Of a DNA stretch of 64,000 bases, positions 19,135 through 28,728 are shown piece by piece (the stretch's first letter is position 1; each line of letters begins with the position of its first letter). Both the position numbers and the translations under genes were made by a program. Where the stretch lies: contig JAJRRB010000064.1 in the NCBI GenBank assembly GCA_024279915.1, forward strand, positions 1 to 64,000, in the 5' to 3' direction. The DNA is from Deltaproteobacteria bacterium. Lineage in GTDB: Bacteria; Desulfobacterota; Desulfuromonadia; Desulfuromonadales; BM103. The notes beneath the pieces are model-generated. The model made no database searches. It worked only from the letters and a program-made list of their open reading frames with translations, and had not been told where the DNA came from.

Positions 19135-21236
19135 GATGAAGACTCTTTTTTAGGGCGGTTCATGCGCTTAAAGTAATTACTGCAAAATTCAAAATATGGA
19201 TCAAGGTGCTGACAATCGAGCACCCAGAGATTGTACTGTTTCTCGACTTCAATCGACTGGCTTGCTGCGTAATCGGGTGGGTAGGTCAATACCGGTATCT
19301 CATCATGTGGGTACTCGGACGCCAACATGGAAACCGCGGTAAAAAAAGCCTCACGGGGGAGAGCCTTATTGTCGAGCACGAGCGCGGTGATGGCGTTTGT
19401 CAGATTGGAAAGGTTGAGACCTACTTCTGTGCGCAGGAGCATGAAGATAGCAAGTGTTCTGCCCTCTTTCTGTAAGGCAAAGAGTGACCGCTGTCGTTGG
19501 AAACCAGCCCTCTGATAGCACTCCTGAATGGAAGTGTCTTCCTGCTGTTGCGGTGTCAGATCCATCCCTTGCAGCATCAGACCTGCCGACTTGTTACCGT
19601 AGAAGGCCTCCAGGTCGAGAAGATCCTCTTCTTTGGCTGGTACCAGTTCCCAGACTCCACCATCCCGCCATTTCAGGTCATATTCTTTGCGGTAATGAAA
19701 GTAGTCGAAAGTGTCCACCGAACAGAGGGATGGGTCGTCATAATGGTTGGCAACTCCACCAAAGACTCTTTGTGGAAACCTGTTCTCTGGACGGAAGAAG
19801 CACATGACGTAATCCATGTGCGAAGAGTAGAGGGCCTGGGCTTCGTTGACAGCCTCTCCGACGAGTTGCAGGGTCTCCAGACCGGCTGTCGGCGAGGGAG
19901 TTCGGTCTGCCGCATGATGATGGATTAACCAGGAATTACTGAACTGGCGGAGCATGGCCATGTGGCCAACGATTCTGCTGTTCTCCTGGTAAATGAAGTG
20001 TCTGGCAATCTCTGGTGCGGAGTCGTAGAGCTTGGCATAAGTGGCCTTGAATTCTTCCCGGTATTCTTTCAGAGACTGGTATTTCTGTGGATAGATAAAT
20101 CCGCTAGAAAAAAAGAATTCCCAGAGCTGATCGAGGTCGATCCTGGGGCAAACCCCTTTGCTGCGGTCATCGGCACGATGTAGCAGAGCCATCAGGCGGG
20201 TATGGTCAGAGACATCCATGTCGAGAATTGCCAGTCCACAACGCAGAGGCGCGGCTTCGTCTGAGTCGTCCAGGCTTTGACAGTAGACGACCTGTGCCTG
20301 GCAATTCAAGCTGAATGAGTCCGCCAGACGCAGTTCCAGCGAGTCGATCTGCATGCCTGGCAAGAGCTGTGCTTCCTGGGGAGCTTCTGCAATGGCCATA
20401 CCTGCCCCGGATAAATCGGTAACATCGAGCCGGATCAGGTTCTGCGTCAATGGGTGGGTGAAAACAGCTTCAGGGGCCGGGCTCAGTTCAAGACGCCGGT
20501 TGCGGTGCTTTTTCGGTGGGAACCGACGCTGTTGGGTCAGGGACGGAGCAACCACAACCGTATGCTGATCACGTTTGCCGAAACTGCGCAACAGATGCCC
20601 GGGGGTCGATAGAAGTGTTTGTCCGGATCGAGTGAAAATGACAGTCAGGGGTTCGTCCATTTTCAACCACTGGAAGGTTTGCGGAGGCTTTGCCTGTAAT
20701 TCAAGTCGGAAGGCTGCTGCACTGAAATCTTCCAGTGTTCCAGTAAAGACAGCTCCATTCTGAATGACACTGGCCTCGATATCCGTGCAAAAATGTCTCC
20801 TGATACGGCGTGACGTCAGCTGGTGGCAGACTTCCGGGAGCTGACAGCGCAAACCACCTTCAGTCAATTGCGGATCGATAAGCTCGACTTGCAGAATGTG
20901 GTGGCCATGAGGGATTTCGAGATGGCGCATTGCAAAATCTCCCCGGTCGATACCGGGGGGGAGAGGAACTGTCCAAAAGCAGGTGAAGTTCTCGTCAACG
21001 CAAGCTTCCGGGGTGGCCAGCAGTCGCAGGTGACGACCGTTCTGACGATGCGTTAGCAGTACGGTCAATGTTGCCGATTGAAAGTGTAAGTAGTTAAGGC
21101 GGTTGATCAGGGTTTCGCGACTGATCTTGCGAGCAGCCTGGCTGGCTGGAGTGACAGGTGCTTCGGATGCATCGTCCGAACGGCGATGCGACTTTCTTGG
21201 TTTACGGGCGGTGGGTGTCAGCTCAACGCTTTGCAC
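19131..21236 (-). CDS. Large PilZ-domain protein with C-terminal acyltransferase-like region
   Basis: A 701-residue protein with no signal peptide or transmembrane helix. The middle third has PilZ-type features (RNRRLELSPAPEAVF, VTDLSGAGMAIAEA), preceded by a YcgR-N-like beta-rich region; the first about 30 residues are basic and probably disordered. The C-terminal half (about 360-700; IVGHMAMLRQFSNSWLIHH, GRTLAIFMLLRTEVGLNLS) resembles a GNAT/N-acyltransferase fold, which is a guess from pattern only. The start is GTG with AGGGA upstream. It is coupled to the HD-GYP gene, suggesting a c-di-GMP-controlled output. The 280 bp upstream are AT-rich and probably hold its promoter. Confidence 0.65.
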   Translation of the reverse strand: MQSVELTPTARKPRKSHRRSDDASEAPVTPASQAARKISRETLINRLNYLHFQSATLTVLLTHRQNGRHLRLLATPEACVDENFTCFWTVPLPPGIDRGDFAMRHLEIPHGHHILQVELIDPQLTEGGLRCQLPEVCHQLTSRRIRRHFCTDIEASVIQNGAVFTGTLEDFSAAAFRLELQAKPPQTFQWLKMDEPLTVIFTRSGQTLLSTPGHLLRSFGKRDQHTVVVAPSLTQQRRFPPKKHRNRRLELSPAPEAVFTHPLTQNLIRLDVTDLSGAGMAIAEAPQEAQLLPGMQIDSLELRLADSFSLNCQAQVVYCQSLDDSDEAAPLRCGLAILDMDVSDHTRLMALLHRADDRSKGVCPRIDLDQLWEFFFSSGFIYPQKYQSLKEYREEFKATYAKLYDSAPEIARHFIYQENSRIVGHMAMLRQFSNSWLIHHHAADRTPSPTAGLETLQLVGEAVNEAQALYSSHMDYVMCFFRPENRFPQRVFGGVANHYDDPSLCSVDTFDYFHYRKEYDLKWRDGGVWELVPAKEEDLLDLEAFYGNKSAGLMLQGMDLTPQQQEDTSIQECYQRAGFQRQRSLFALQKEGRTLAIFMLLRTEVGLNLSNLTNAITALVLDNKALPREAFFTAVSMLASEYPHDEIPVLTYPPDYAASQSIEVEKQYNLWVLDCQHLDPYFEFCSNYFKRMNRPKKESSS

Positions 21237-21444
21237 AGATATCCCTGGAGCGAAGCCAAAGTAGGCAGTCCCTCATGTCTGCCGAGCAAAAACTTGCATA
21301 AAATGTGTACGATTGTCTATATAATTGCAGCATAGTTTAGTAAAATTATGCACAATTATATGTATATTAAAATAATTGTCAAGAACTTATGTATAAGTTG
21401 TGTGTAAGTGTATGTATGTATTATGCGGGGCGTTGGGAGGTTGG

Positions 21445-21473
21445 AGGCTTGATTGAGGCTTGATTGAGGCTTG
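21445..21473. repeat. Short tandem repeat, 11-bp unit
   Basis: About 2.6 copies of AGGCTTGATTG in the intergenic stretch between rarA and the PilZ gene. It resembles the GGAGGCTGGAGGCTGTAA-type repeats found beside ltaE (49071-49100). Confidence 0.5.
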
Positions 21474-21516
21474 AGGCTGAGAACCGAAAACAGGAGCTTT
21501 TACCAGCGACCATTCC

Positions 21517-22839
21517 CTAGTCTCCGTCTCCCTCACGTCTCTTACGCTGCTCCGCCCACCAGTCAAGACGTTCGCAGATCATTTTTTCATAACCCGAATC
21601 TTTGGGCCGATAAAACCTGGTGCCGTCAAGAGCCTCGGGTAGATGAGTTTGAGTGACTACGCTTTCCGTTTGATTGTGGGCGTACTGGTAGTCTTTGCCG
21701 TAACCGAGATCTTTCATCAGGCCGGTCGGAGCGTTGCGCAGATGGTGCGGAACCGGTAATGCCCCACTCTGGCGAACCTCCTTCTGGGCTTCACCAACCG
21801 CAACATAGGCGGCATTGCTCTTGGGAGCGGTTGCCAGGTAGGTGACTGCCTGTGCCAGTGGAATCCGCCCTTCGGGCATGCCGATGAAATGAACTGCCTG
21901 TTGAGTCGCGATGGCCATCTGTAGGGCGCGTGGATCAGCATTGCCGACATCTTCCGAGGCAAAGATGACCATGCGACGGGCGATGAAAAGCGGATCCTCG
22001 CCAGCCTCGATCATGCGTGCCAGCCAGTAGATGGCGGCATCCGGGTCAGAGCCGCGCATGCTTTTTATAAAGGCTGAAATGACGTTGTAGTGCTCTTCAG
22101 CGCCCTTGTCATAAAGCAGAGGGGCTTTCTGCATGGCGGCGCTAGCGTCACTCAGTGTGATAGTCTTGTTGGTAGCCGTGGCTGCGGCGATTTCCAGGGT
22201 GTTAAGCGCAGAGCGTGCATCGCCATGCGCCTGCTCAGCAATGAATTCAAGCGCTTTTTCTTCGATTTTGAGTTGTTGCGAGCCAAGCCCTTCCTGTGCG
22301 GCGAGGGCGCGATTGAGAAGTTGTTGAATATCTTCTCTGGCAAGAGGCTCAAGCACAAAGACCCGAGAGCGGGAAAGCAGGGCGGAATTGACCTCAAAAG
22401 AAGGGTTCTCAGTGGTCGCGCCGATCAGAGTAATATCACCGTTTTCCACTGATGGTAGAAGGGCGTCCTGCTGGGCCTTGTTGAAGCGGTGAATTTCGTC
22501 GATAAAGAGTACTGTCCGTCGTCCGTAGTAGCTTCTCTCCTGTTGCGCCTTGGCAACCACTTCGCGGATATCTTTGACTCCTTGCAGAACAGCGGAAAAA
22601 GCCACAAAATGACTGCGGGTGGTTTGGGCTATGACTCTGGCCAGGGTGGTTTTGCCAGTACCTGGTGGCCCCCAGAAGAGGGCAGATGTGAGCTTGTCCT
22701 GTTCGATCAGACGACGTAGGATACCTTCTTCGCCAAGCAGGTGCTGTTGGCCGACCATCTCGTCAAGACGATGCGGACGCAGTCGCTCGGCCAGTGGTGC
22801 CGGTGCTTTATCAGAGGGTGCTGAAGAAAAAAGATTCAT
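21517..22839 (-). CDS. rarA: Replication-associated recombination protein A (RarA/MgsA AAA ATPase)
   Basis: Clamp-loader-like AAA+ ATPase acting at stalled replication forks. The N-terminal [16 protein letters not shown] box, Walker [10 protein letters not shown], Walker [11 protein letters not shown], sensor 1 [13 protein letters not shown] and the C-terminal tetramerisation domain ([36 protein letters not shown]) are all present. Length about 440 is usual. An in-frame TTG at 22848 exists, but ATG 22839 is favoured. It is divergent from nadK. Confidence 0.95.
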   Translation of the reverse strand: MNLFSSAPSDKAPAPLAERLRPHRLDEMVGQQHLLGEEGILRRLIEQDKLTSALFWGPPGTGKTTLARVIAQTTRSHFVAFSAVLQGVKDIREVVAKAQQERSYYGRRTVLFIDEIHRFNKAQQDALLPSVENGDITLIGATTENPSFEVNSALLSRSRVFVLEPLAREDIQQLLNRALAAQEGLGSQQLKIEEKALEFIAEQAHGDARSALNTLEIAAATATNKTITLSDASAAMQKAPLLYDKGAEEHYNVISAFIKSMRGSDPDAAIYWLARMIEAGEDPLFIARRMVIFASEDVGNADPRALQMAIATQQAVHFIGMPEGRIPLAQAVTYLATAPKSNAAYVAVGEAQKEVRQSGALPVPHHLRNAPTGLMKDLGYGKDYQYAHNQTESVVTQTHLPEALDGTRFYRPKDSGYEKMICERLDWWAEQRKRREGDGD

Positions 22840-22919
22840 CTTTACCAAGTGGGTGTAGGGTTATGTGCGAAGAGTATCACAAGGGGATGGTAAGAACAAG
22901 CACGAGGTGCCGTAAGTCA

Positions 22920-22948
22920 TTGATAGGCATAGACTTTGACGATATGCT
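22920..22948 (+). promoter_or_regulatory. Possible sigma-70 promoter for nadK
   Basis: TTGATA and TATGCT separated by 17 bp, placing a start near 22955, about 30 nt before the nadK ATG. Each hexamer matches about 4/6 of consensus; tentative. Confidence 0.3.
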
Positions 22949-22984
22949 GTGATAAAGTCAGCGCGATTTGGAGGAAGTGTTTCT

Positions 22985-23839
22985 ATGAAGCGTATCGGGA
23001 TTTTTGCTAAACGTCACAACACGGATGCTGTTCGCTTGGCTGAAGAAGTCGTTGCCTGGTTAGTCGAACGAAAAATAGAAGTCTTTGTTGACGAACCTTT
23101 GGCTAATGACATGCCCGATATGCGTGGCTATCCGGGGCAGGCCATTCCACCTCTGGTTGATATGGTTGTTGTCCTTGGTGGCGATGGCACCCTGCTTTCT
23201 GTTGCTCGTCTGGTTGGTGACCTACGGACCCCCATTCTCGGTGTTAACCTCGGCAGCCTCGGTTTCTTAACCGAAATAACCCGCCCGGAACTCTTCCCCA
23301 TTTTAGAACAGGTCATTAAGGGAAACTTTACTGTCTCCGAGCGGATGCGTCTGTTGGCTGTTATTCGCCGCAAGGGAGAAGAGGTTGCGCGTTACCATGT
23401 CCTCAATGACGTCGTTATTAACAAGGGTGCCTTAGCTCGGATTATCGATATGGAAGCCTGGGTTGATGATGATTACCTGACGACTTTCAAGGCGGATGGC
23501 CTGATTGTTTCGACGCCGACGGGGTCGACCGGCTACAACTTGGCCGCAGGGGGACCTATTGTTTATCCCGGCAATCACTGTCACGTTATCTCGCCGATCT
23601 GTCCGCATACCTTGACGAATCGACCGATCGTTGTCTCTGACGAAGCGACGATCCGGGTTGAAGTTAAATCTCATGATGAGGATGTGGTCTTTACTGCTGA
23701 CGGCCAGGAGGGGATGCCTCTTCAGGGCGGTGATGTCGTTGAACTGCGTAAATCCAATCACTGTACTCTCTTGATAAAAAGCCCGAGTAAAGATTATTTC
23801 CAGGTTCTCCGCACCCAGTTGCGTTGGGGAGAACGTTGA
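22985..23839 (+). CDS. nadK: NAD kinase
   Basis: Phosphorylates NAD+ to NADP+. Diagnostic motifs: GGDGTLLSVAR (GGDGT), NLGSLGFLTE, and the NE/D-type region HVLNDVVINKGALARIID, then STPTGSTGYNLAAGGPIV. ATG 22985 is chosen because GGAGGAAG sits just upstream and the family N-terminus (MKRIGIFAKRH) starts there; a GTG at 22949 would add 12 unsupported residues. First gene of a likely nadK-recN-argA-peptidase series. Confidence 0.97.
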   Translation: MKRIGIFAKRHNTDAVRLAEEVVAWLVERKIEVFVDEPLANDMPDMRGYPGQAIPPLVDMVVVLGGDGTLLSVARLVGDLRTPILGVNLGSLGFLTEITRPELFPILEQVIKGNFTVSERMRLLAVIRRKGEEVARYHVLNDVVINKGALARIIDMEAWVDDDYLTTFKADGLIVSTPTGSTGYNLAAGGPIVYPGNHCHVISPICPHTLTNRPIVVSDEATIRVEVKSHDEDVVFTADGQEGMPLQGGDVVELRKSNHCTLLIKSPSKDYFQVLRTQLRWGER

Positions 23840-23979
23840 GCCCGTAGCGTGGGACGAGTGACACGGAAAGTTTTTAACTTCAACTCAACGTCACCTTCCG
23901 ACCTATTTGTTCTATTGGCTCAGAAGTCTTCACTCATAGTTTTCTGTAACCCTTAAGTTGTTATCGTGTCTCGGATCTT

Positions 23980-25647
23980 ATGCTCCTCAGCCTGACTATC
24001 ACTAACTTTGCCATCATTGATCGTCTCGAAGTGCAATTTGACGAGGGGTTCAATGTGCTCACCGGGGAAACCGGTGCCGGCAAATCGATAATCCTTGATG
24101 CCTTTGGTCTGTTGCTGGGTGACCGGGCACGTCCAGATCTGGTTCGTGCTGGTGCCAACGAAGCGACCGTTGAGGCCCTGTTCGATTGGTCAGGACAAGA
24201 GAATATCCGTCAATCATTTGCCGAGTCTGGTTTTTGTGTTGGTGAGGAACTTGTTCTCAGACGGGTGGTGCAGAGCGGTGGTCGCAGCCGGGCTTATATC
24301 AATGGCAGTCTGGCGACTCTCTCGCAATTGCAGCCCCTCTCAGAACAACTGGTAACAGTTTGTGGCCAGCACGAGCATCAGTCTCTGCTACAAAGAGGTG
24401 TGCATCAGGCCATCCTTGACCGCTATGGTGCCCTTGATAAACAGGTCGGTGTTTATCGCGATTCATATCGGGCTATGCAGAATGTAGCTCAGCGACTTGA
24501 GTGCCTGGAAGACGCGGAACGAGATCGCCAGCAGCGGCTCGATTTTTTGCGTCATCAGTCTGATGAAATCGATGCGGCGCAGTTGTCTCCTGACGAGGAA
24601 GAAGTGCTCATGGCAGAGCGCCTTCTGCTGCAGAACGCAGAGCGCTTGACGGTCATCACTCGTACTGGTTACGAAGCACTGTATGATGGTGATGGAGCCG
24701 TCTGTGAAGTGCTGGGTGAGTTGACCTCAGAGCTCCGCTCGGTTGCCGAAATCGATAAGAATTTGGGAGCTCTTGCTGAGACCGTTCAGCGCAGCCTTTT
24801 TGAACTTGAAGATGCCGCGACGCAGTTACGCTCTTACCTTGATCGCATCGCTTTCGAACCTGATCGTCTTGAAACTATTGAGGAACGACTCTCTGTCCTG
24901 ACCCGTCTCAAACGTAAATATGCGCCTAACTTGAGTGATGTTTTGAGTTTGAAAGATGATATTGATCATGAAATTGAAGCGCTGGAGAATGCTGGCGCAA
25001 CCAGGGGCACACTTGCCGACGAACTTGTCTCTCTCTCTGGCAAGACTCATATGCTGGGTGAAAGGCTTTCTGTTGCCCGCCAGCAAGCTACAAAACAACT
25101 TGTGACAACTCTTGTCGATGAGTTAGGCGATCTGGCCATGACCGGAGCCTCTTTTGATGTCGCTTTCACGGCTTTGGACCGCCCTGGTTATGATGGACTT
25201 GAGCGTATCGAATTCATGGTCAGCTTGAATCCAGGAGAACCTCTCATGCCTCTGGCCAAGGTTGCTTCGGGTGGAGAACTCTCCCGGTTGATGCTGGCTC
25301 TCAAGCGTCTCGCGCCGGAGGCCAGCAGCGTTCCAACAGTCATCTTTGATGAAGTGGATGCCGGAATTGGCGGCGCGGCTGCAACCGCTGTCGGGCGTAA
25401 ATTACAGGCTGTGAGCCAGTTGTCACAAATCCTTTGTGTGACACATTTACCACAGGTCGCGGCCTTTGCTGATCACCACCATCGTGTTATAAAACATGAA
25501 GTTGAGGGGCGAACTTTGACGGCAATGGAATGTCTCAATGGTGACGAGAGGGTGCAGGAGATGGCGCGTATGCTTGGCGGAGCACAGGTGACTGACCAGA
25601 CTCTACTGCACGCGAAGGAATTGATTTCGACTTCGGCTGCTGTCTGA
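23980..25647 (+). CDS. recN: DNA repair protein RecN
   Basis: SMC-like ATPase for recombinational double-strand break repair. N-terminal LTITNFAIIDRLEVQF and Walker A GETGAGKSI, a central coiled coil (about residues 150-380), and C-terminal signature KVASGGELSRLMLALK with Walker B TVIFDEVDAGIGGAAA and the CVTHLPQVAAFADHH switch. Length 555 is normal. It lies 140 bp after nadK; the pairing nadK-recN is common. Confidence 0.97.
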   Translation: MLLSLTITNFAIIDRLEVQFDEGFNVLTGETGAGKSIILDAFGLLLGDRARPDLVRAGANEATVEALFDWSGQENIRQSFAESGFCVGEELVLRRVVQSGGRSRAYINGSLATLSQLQPLSEQLVTVCGQHEHQSLLQRGVHQAILDRYGALDKQVGVYRDSYRAMQNVAQRLECLEDAERDRQQRLDFLRHQSDEIDAAQLSPDEEEVLMAERLLLQNAERLTVITRTGYEALYDGDGAVCEVLGELTSELRSVAEIDKNLGALAETVQRSLFELEDAATQLRSYLDRIAFEPDRLETIEERLSVLTRLKRKYAPNLSDVLSLKDDIDHEIEALENAGATRGTLADELVSLSGKTHMLGERLSVARQQATKQLVTTLVDELGDLAMTGASFDVAFTALDRPGYDGLERIEFMVSLNPGEPLMPLAKVASGGELSRLMLALKRLAPEASSVPTVIFDEVDAGIGGAAATAVGRKLQAVSQLSQILCVTHLPQVAAFADHHHRVIKHEVEGRTLTAMECLNGDERVQEMARMLGGAQVTDQTLLHAKELISTSAAV

Positions 25648-25678
25648 ATTAGCTATTGTAGATTTTTCTGGAGTATTT

Positions 25679-26128
25679 ATGATTCGTAAGGCAACTCTGC
25701 AGGATGCTCGTCAAATCCACCAGTTATTATTGGTTTACGTTGAGGATGGGCTGGTACTGCCGAGATCGCTCATGGATATTTTCGAAGCGATTCGAGATTT
25801 TTATGTGTTTGTTGAAGGTGATCAGGTTGTTGGTGCCGCCGCCCTTAATATCTACTGGGAAGACCTTGCTGAAGTGCGCTCGTTGGTGGTACATGAAGGT
25901 TATGGTGGCCGTGGTATCGGCAGCTATCTGGTTGAGGCCTGTATCTCTGAAGCACGTCAGTTAGGTATTGGCAGGGTTTTTGCTCTAACCTACCAACAGG
26001 TCTTTTTTGAAAAACTTGGTTTTGGGGTGATCGAAAAATCAGAACTGCCCCAGAAGATCTGGGGGGCCTGTATTAAATGTGCAAAATTCCCGGAATGTGA
26101 CGAAATTGCTCTTATTTTGTCTCTCTGA
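25679..26128 (+). CDS. GNAT acetyltransferase, short N-acetylglutamate synthase type
   Basis: Single-domain GNAT protein of 149 residues. The acetyl-CoA loop is visible (VRSLVVHEGYGGRGIGSYLVEA, R/QxxGxG/A as YGGRGIG), and the C-terminal segment KIWGACIKCAKFPECDEIAL with its CxxC-x5-C cysteines is typical of the short NAGS (ArgA-like) enzymes annotated in Desulfuromonadales, which acetylate glutamate at the first step of arginine synthesis. argJ is also in this window (34160). Cotranscription with recN is likely (31-bp gap). Other GNAT substrates cannot be excluded. Confidence 0.72.
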   Translation: MIRKATLQDARQIHQLLLVYVEDGLVLPRSLMDIFEAIRDFYVFVEGDQVVGAAALNIYWEDLAEVRSLVVHEGYGGRGIGSYLVEACISEARQLGIGRVFALTYQQVFFEKLGFGVIEKSELPQKIWGACIKCAKFPECDEIALILSL

Positions 26129-26258
26129 TGATTCGTTGCACTGATGCAGTAACATGGGTTGTCTAAATGTCAAGTTTAACCTTGACAGTGTGCTTGACAA
26201 TCCTTTATTACTAACCGTTGAAATCCAGTAAATATAGGGTCTTTGGGAGGGTCCAATC

Positions 26259-27134
26259 TTGCCTGCAAAGCGTTTTACCATATTGATCATACCGGAAGGC
26301 TCTCATCAGGTGCGCCGTTTTGGCGTACGCAGAACAGTCGTTAAGACGGTTCTGGCTGTGTCTGTTGTTCTGGCTCTGGGGCTCGCCGGATTAATTGCCG
26401 ATTACGTAATGACTAATCTTGATCGCAATGAACTACAGCGTCTGCAGGTTGAAAACCTTGCGCAGCGCGAAGAATTGCATCTACTGGTCGTCAAGCTTGA
26501 AGACTTGCGCCAGGAAATGGTTGTCCTGGCACAGAATGATGCCAAAGTGCGTGTCATGGCAAAGCTCTCGGCACCAAAGGGTGACAGCATTGCTGGCGTT
26601 GGTGGTCCGGCAAGAGTAGATGATGTCAGTCGGGAATTCAACGAGATTCAACAGCGTATAGACGAAGTCCGTCGCCAGATTGATCTGCGTCGTGAGAGTC
26701 AGGAGGAAATCCAGGGTATCCTTAATGATCAGCGTTCGTTACTTGCAGCCAAACCCTTGGGTTGGCCGATTAAAGGTTGGTTGACCTCCAGTTTCGGCAT
26801 GCGTCGCGATCCTTTCAACGGCAGGCGCAAAATTCACGAAGGGCTTGATATCGCAGCACGGACCGGCACTCCTGTGATTGCTACAGCAGATGGTATCGTC
26901 AGCAGTGTTAAGACAGAAGCTGGTTACGGCAAGATGGTGACAATTGACCATGGCTATGGTTATCGGACCCTTTACGGGCACAACTCCCGATATAACGTTA
27001 AGGTCGGCCAACGGGTCAGACGTGGGGACCGCATTGCATCTGTTGGCAATACCGGTCGTTCAACCGGTTCTCACGTGCATTACGAGATTCGTCTCAATGG
27101 TGTGCCTGTCAATCCTTCTAAATACAATAATTAA
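26259..27134 (+). CDS. M23-family metallopeptidase, membrane-anchored
   Basis: Probable cell-wall endopeptidase or EnvC/MepM-like activator. A basic N-terminus is followed by one transmembrane helix (about residues 29-50), a coiled coil (about 55-150) and a LytM/peptidase_M23 domain at about 165-288. Zinc ligands are present in HEGLDIAAR (HxxxD) and HVHYEIR (HxH), so the domain looks active. The start is a TTG preceded by GGGAGG at 8 nt, the best ribosome site near the 5' end; no ATG fits. It is followed by a weak terminator, a palindromic repeat and a stronger terminator. Confidence 0.9.
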   Translation: MPAKRFTILIIPEGSHQVRRFGVRRTVVKTVLAVSVVLALGLAGLIADYVMTNLDRNELQRLQVENLAQREELHLLVVKLEDLRQEMVVLAQNDAKVRVMAKLSAPKGDSIAGVGGPARVDDVSREFNEIQQRIDEVRRQIDLRRESQEEIQGILNDQRSLLAAKPLGWPIKGWLTSSFGMRRDPFNGRRKIHEGLDIAARTGTPVIATADGIVSSVKTEAGYGKMVTIDHGYGYRTLYGHNSRYNVKVGQRVRRGDRIASVGNTGRSTGSHVHYEIRLNGVPVNPSKYNN

Positions 27135-27135
27135 T

Positions 27136-27160
27136 CCCTCGGTTTTGAAGAGGGGCTTTT
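27136..27160 (+). terminator. Weak stem-loop after the M23 peptidase gene
   Basis: CCCTC and GAGGG separated by 9 nt, then GCTTTT. A short stem; probably a weak or partial terminator. Confidence 0.4.
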
Positions 27161-27193
27161 AACAACCGATAAGCAAAAATTAGATAAAGTCAT

Positions 27194-27361
27194 CTAGGAG
27201 GCTGTCGGGCTATCCATGACCCGGCTGCAAACCCGGCTGTTTGGCCCAGATTTAAGCTCCTTTTCGACAAATAGCTACGGCTATTACTCTCAAACGAGCC
27301 AAAATCTGGTCTCAAACTTCCGAATTTTCGCTTCGGCCCGTATAGTCCAACAGCCTCCTAG
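27194..27361. repeat. 168-bp MITE-like palindromic element
   Basis: Terminal inverted repeats CTAGGAGGCTGTCGGGCTAT and, inverted at the other end, CTAGGAGGCTGTTGGACTAT. Inside, CCAGATTT/AAATCTGG and the central AATAGC-TACG-GCTATT pair, so the whole element can fold into one long imperfect hairpin. No ORF of its own. It sits between the peptidase gene and the downstream terminator. Architecture suggests a non-autonomous mobile or REP-type repeat; no transposase is in the window. Confidence 0.7.
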
Positions 27362-27362
27362 A

Positions 27363-27387
27363 GATCCGGCCTTGCCGGGTCTTTTTT
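27363..27387 (+). terminator. Intrinsic terminator
   Basis: GATCCGGC / GCCGGGTC arms (one G-T-type mismatch), 3-nt loop CTT, then six T. It starts next to the palindromic element and probably ends transcripts from the nadK-peptidase unit. The remaining 225 bp before the next gene show no other clear element. Confidence 0.75.
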
Positions 27388-27612
27388 GCGTCTCAAGCTA
27401 ATCCGTCGGACTGTCTGCAACCGTCTTGATACCACATTGTTTCTGTCACTCACGCCGATTCTCTGATTATCAAATCGTCTCCTGTAACTTTAGTCTGTTC
27501 AGTCACTTGACTAATAGTAGACTTCCGTTAACCTTTATTTTAACTGACGTGAACTCATGATCCGTTCAGGGTCTTTATTCAACAATAACTTAAAGGAATA
27601 AGGAGTCGTTCC

Positions 27613-28653
27613 ATGAAACAGATATGCAGGTTGTCGTTAACTGTCACTTCCCTTGTGTTGGCCCTTACATTGACTCTACCTTTCGTTACCTCTGCGCACC
27701 TGTTGGAAAAGGTTGATAATTTTATTGTCTTCATGGACCAGTCCGGTTCAATGGCCTATGCCAAAGCACAACCCGGACAGCAGAAGTTTGATAAGGCTTT
27801 AGCGGCAGCTAATCGCTTGGACAAGGCTCTTCCCGAGCTTGGCTATACCGGTGCTGTTGCTCTCTTTGCACCTTACAAAACCCTTACGGCTTCAGCCCCG
27901 TACAAAAATGGCTCGCTCAGTTCCACTGTTGCCGGGGTTACCCCGCCCTTCAACAATAAGACGACGATGGGTGATGGCCTGGCTAATATTGGTCCTGCTA
28001 TTGGTCAGCTTTCCGGTACAACAGCCTTGATCCTGTTTACTGATGGTGTCTCGAACGAAGGTAGCGATCCAGTCGCCGCTGCCAGGTCTCTTTACGACAA
28101 ATTTGCGCCAAATCTTTGTATCCATGTCATCAGTTATGCTGACACCTCAAAGGGCCAGAAGACCATAGAAGCGATTCGCGCGCTTTCTGGTTGTAGTGTG
28201 GTTGCAACTGATGCTGATATGGAAAAATTCGCTAAAGATGTGCTTTATGACGACTCTCACATCAAGCATGCTCCACCACCAAAGGTCGCGCCTAAGCCAG
28301 CACCAATTCCAATGGCCAAGGAAGTGATCCCCTTTAACCTGTTGTTCGGTTTTGACAAGTCGGTCATCACGGATGACATGGTTCCTGTTCTGGAACAGAC
28401 CAAGATGATCCTGGCCGAAGATTCTGGTACTGACTTTGTCCTTTCCGGTCATACTGATGCGACAGGCACAGAAGAATATAACCAGGGTCTCTCTGAACGA
28501 CGTGCGGACTCTGTGAAAAGCTGGCTTGTCAGTAACGGCATTGCCGCCTCGCGACTGAAGACTGCTGGTTATGGTGAGACTCGCGCGAAGTATGATAATG
28601 ACACTAAAGATGGCCGTAAGCTCAACCGGCGTGTCGAGTTGCAATCCAAGTAA
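27613..28653 (+). CDS. Secreted von Willebrand A / OmpA-domain protein
   Basis: Envelope protein with a Sec signal peptide (cleavage near SA-HLL, about residue 29). A vWA domain follows (about 35-205) with an intact MIDAS start DQSGS and a later FTDGVS, so it probably binds a divalent cation. A proline-rich hinge (PPPKVAPKPAPIPMAKE) leads to a C-terminal OmpA-like domain (about 240-345; LLFGFDKSVI, SGHTDATGTEEYNQGLSERRA cut, LNRRVEL) that should bind peptidoglycan. The ligand is unknown. Ribosome site AAGGAG lies upstream of the ATG. Monocistronic, with a strong terminator behind it. Confidence 0.88.
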   Translation: MKQICRLSLTVTSLVLALTLTLPFVTSAHLLEKVDNFIVFMDQSGSMAYAKAQPGQQKFDKALAAANRLDKALPELGYTGAVALFAPYKTLTASAPYKNGSLSSTVAGVTPPFNNKTTMGDGLANIGPAIGQLSGTTALILFTDGVSNEGSDPVAAARSLYDKFAPNLCIHVISYADTSKGQKTIEAIRALSGCSVVATDADMEKFAKDVLYDDSHIKHAPPPKVAPKPAPIPMAKEVIPFNLLFGFDKSVITDDMVPVLEQTKMILAEDSGTDFVLSGHTDATGTEEYNQGLSERRADSVKSWLVSNGIAASRLKTAGYGETRAKYDNDTKDGRKLNRRVELQSK

Positions 28654-28690
28654 CTAACTAGCTGTTGACTGACTGAGAGATCATGTATAC

Positions 28691-28728
28691 ACGGCCAGGT
28701 GCTTGAGAGCACCTGGCCGTTCTTTTTT
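28691..28728 (+). terminator. Strong intrinsic terminator after the vWA-OmpA gene
   Basis: Perfect 13-nt arms ACGGCCAGGTGCT / AGCACCTGGCCGT with a 4-nt loop, followed by TCTTTTTT. Confidence 0.92.

Noticed and set aside
27388-27612. c-di-GMP (GEMM) riboswitch before the vWA-OmpA gene
   Set aside because: No conserved GEMM core sequence was found in this leader or in the one at 28729-28970.
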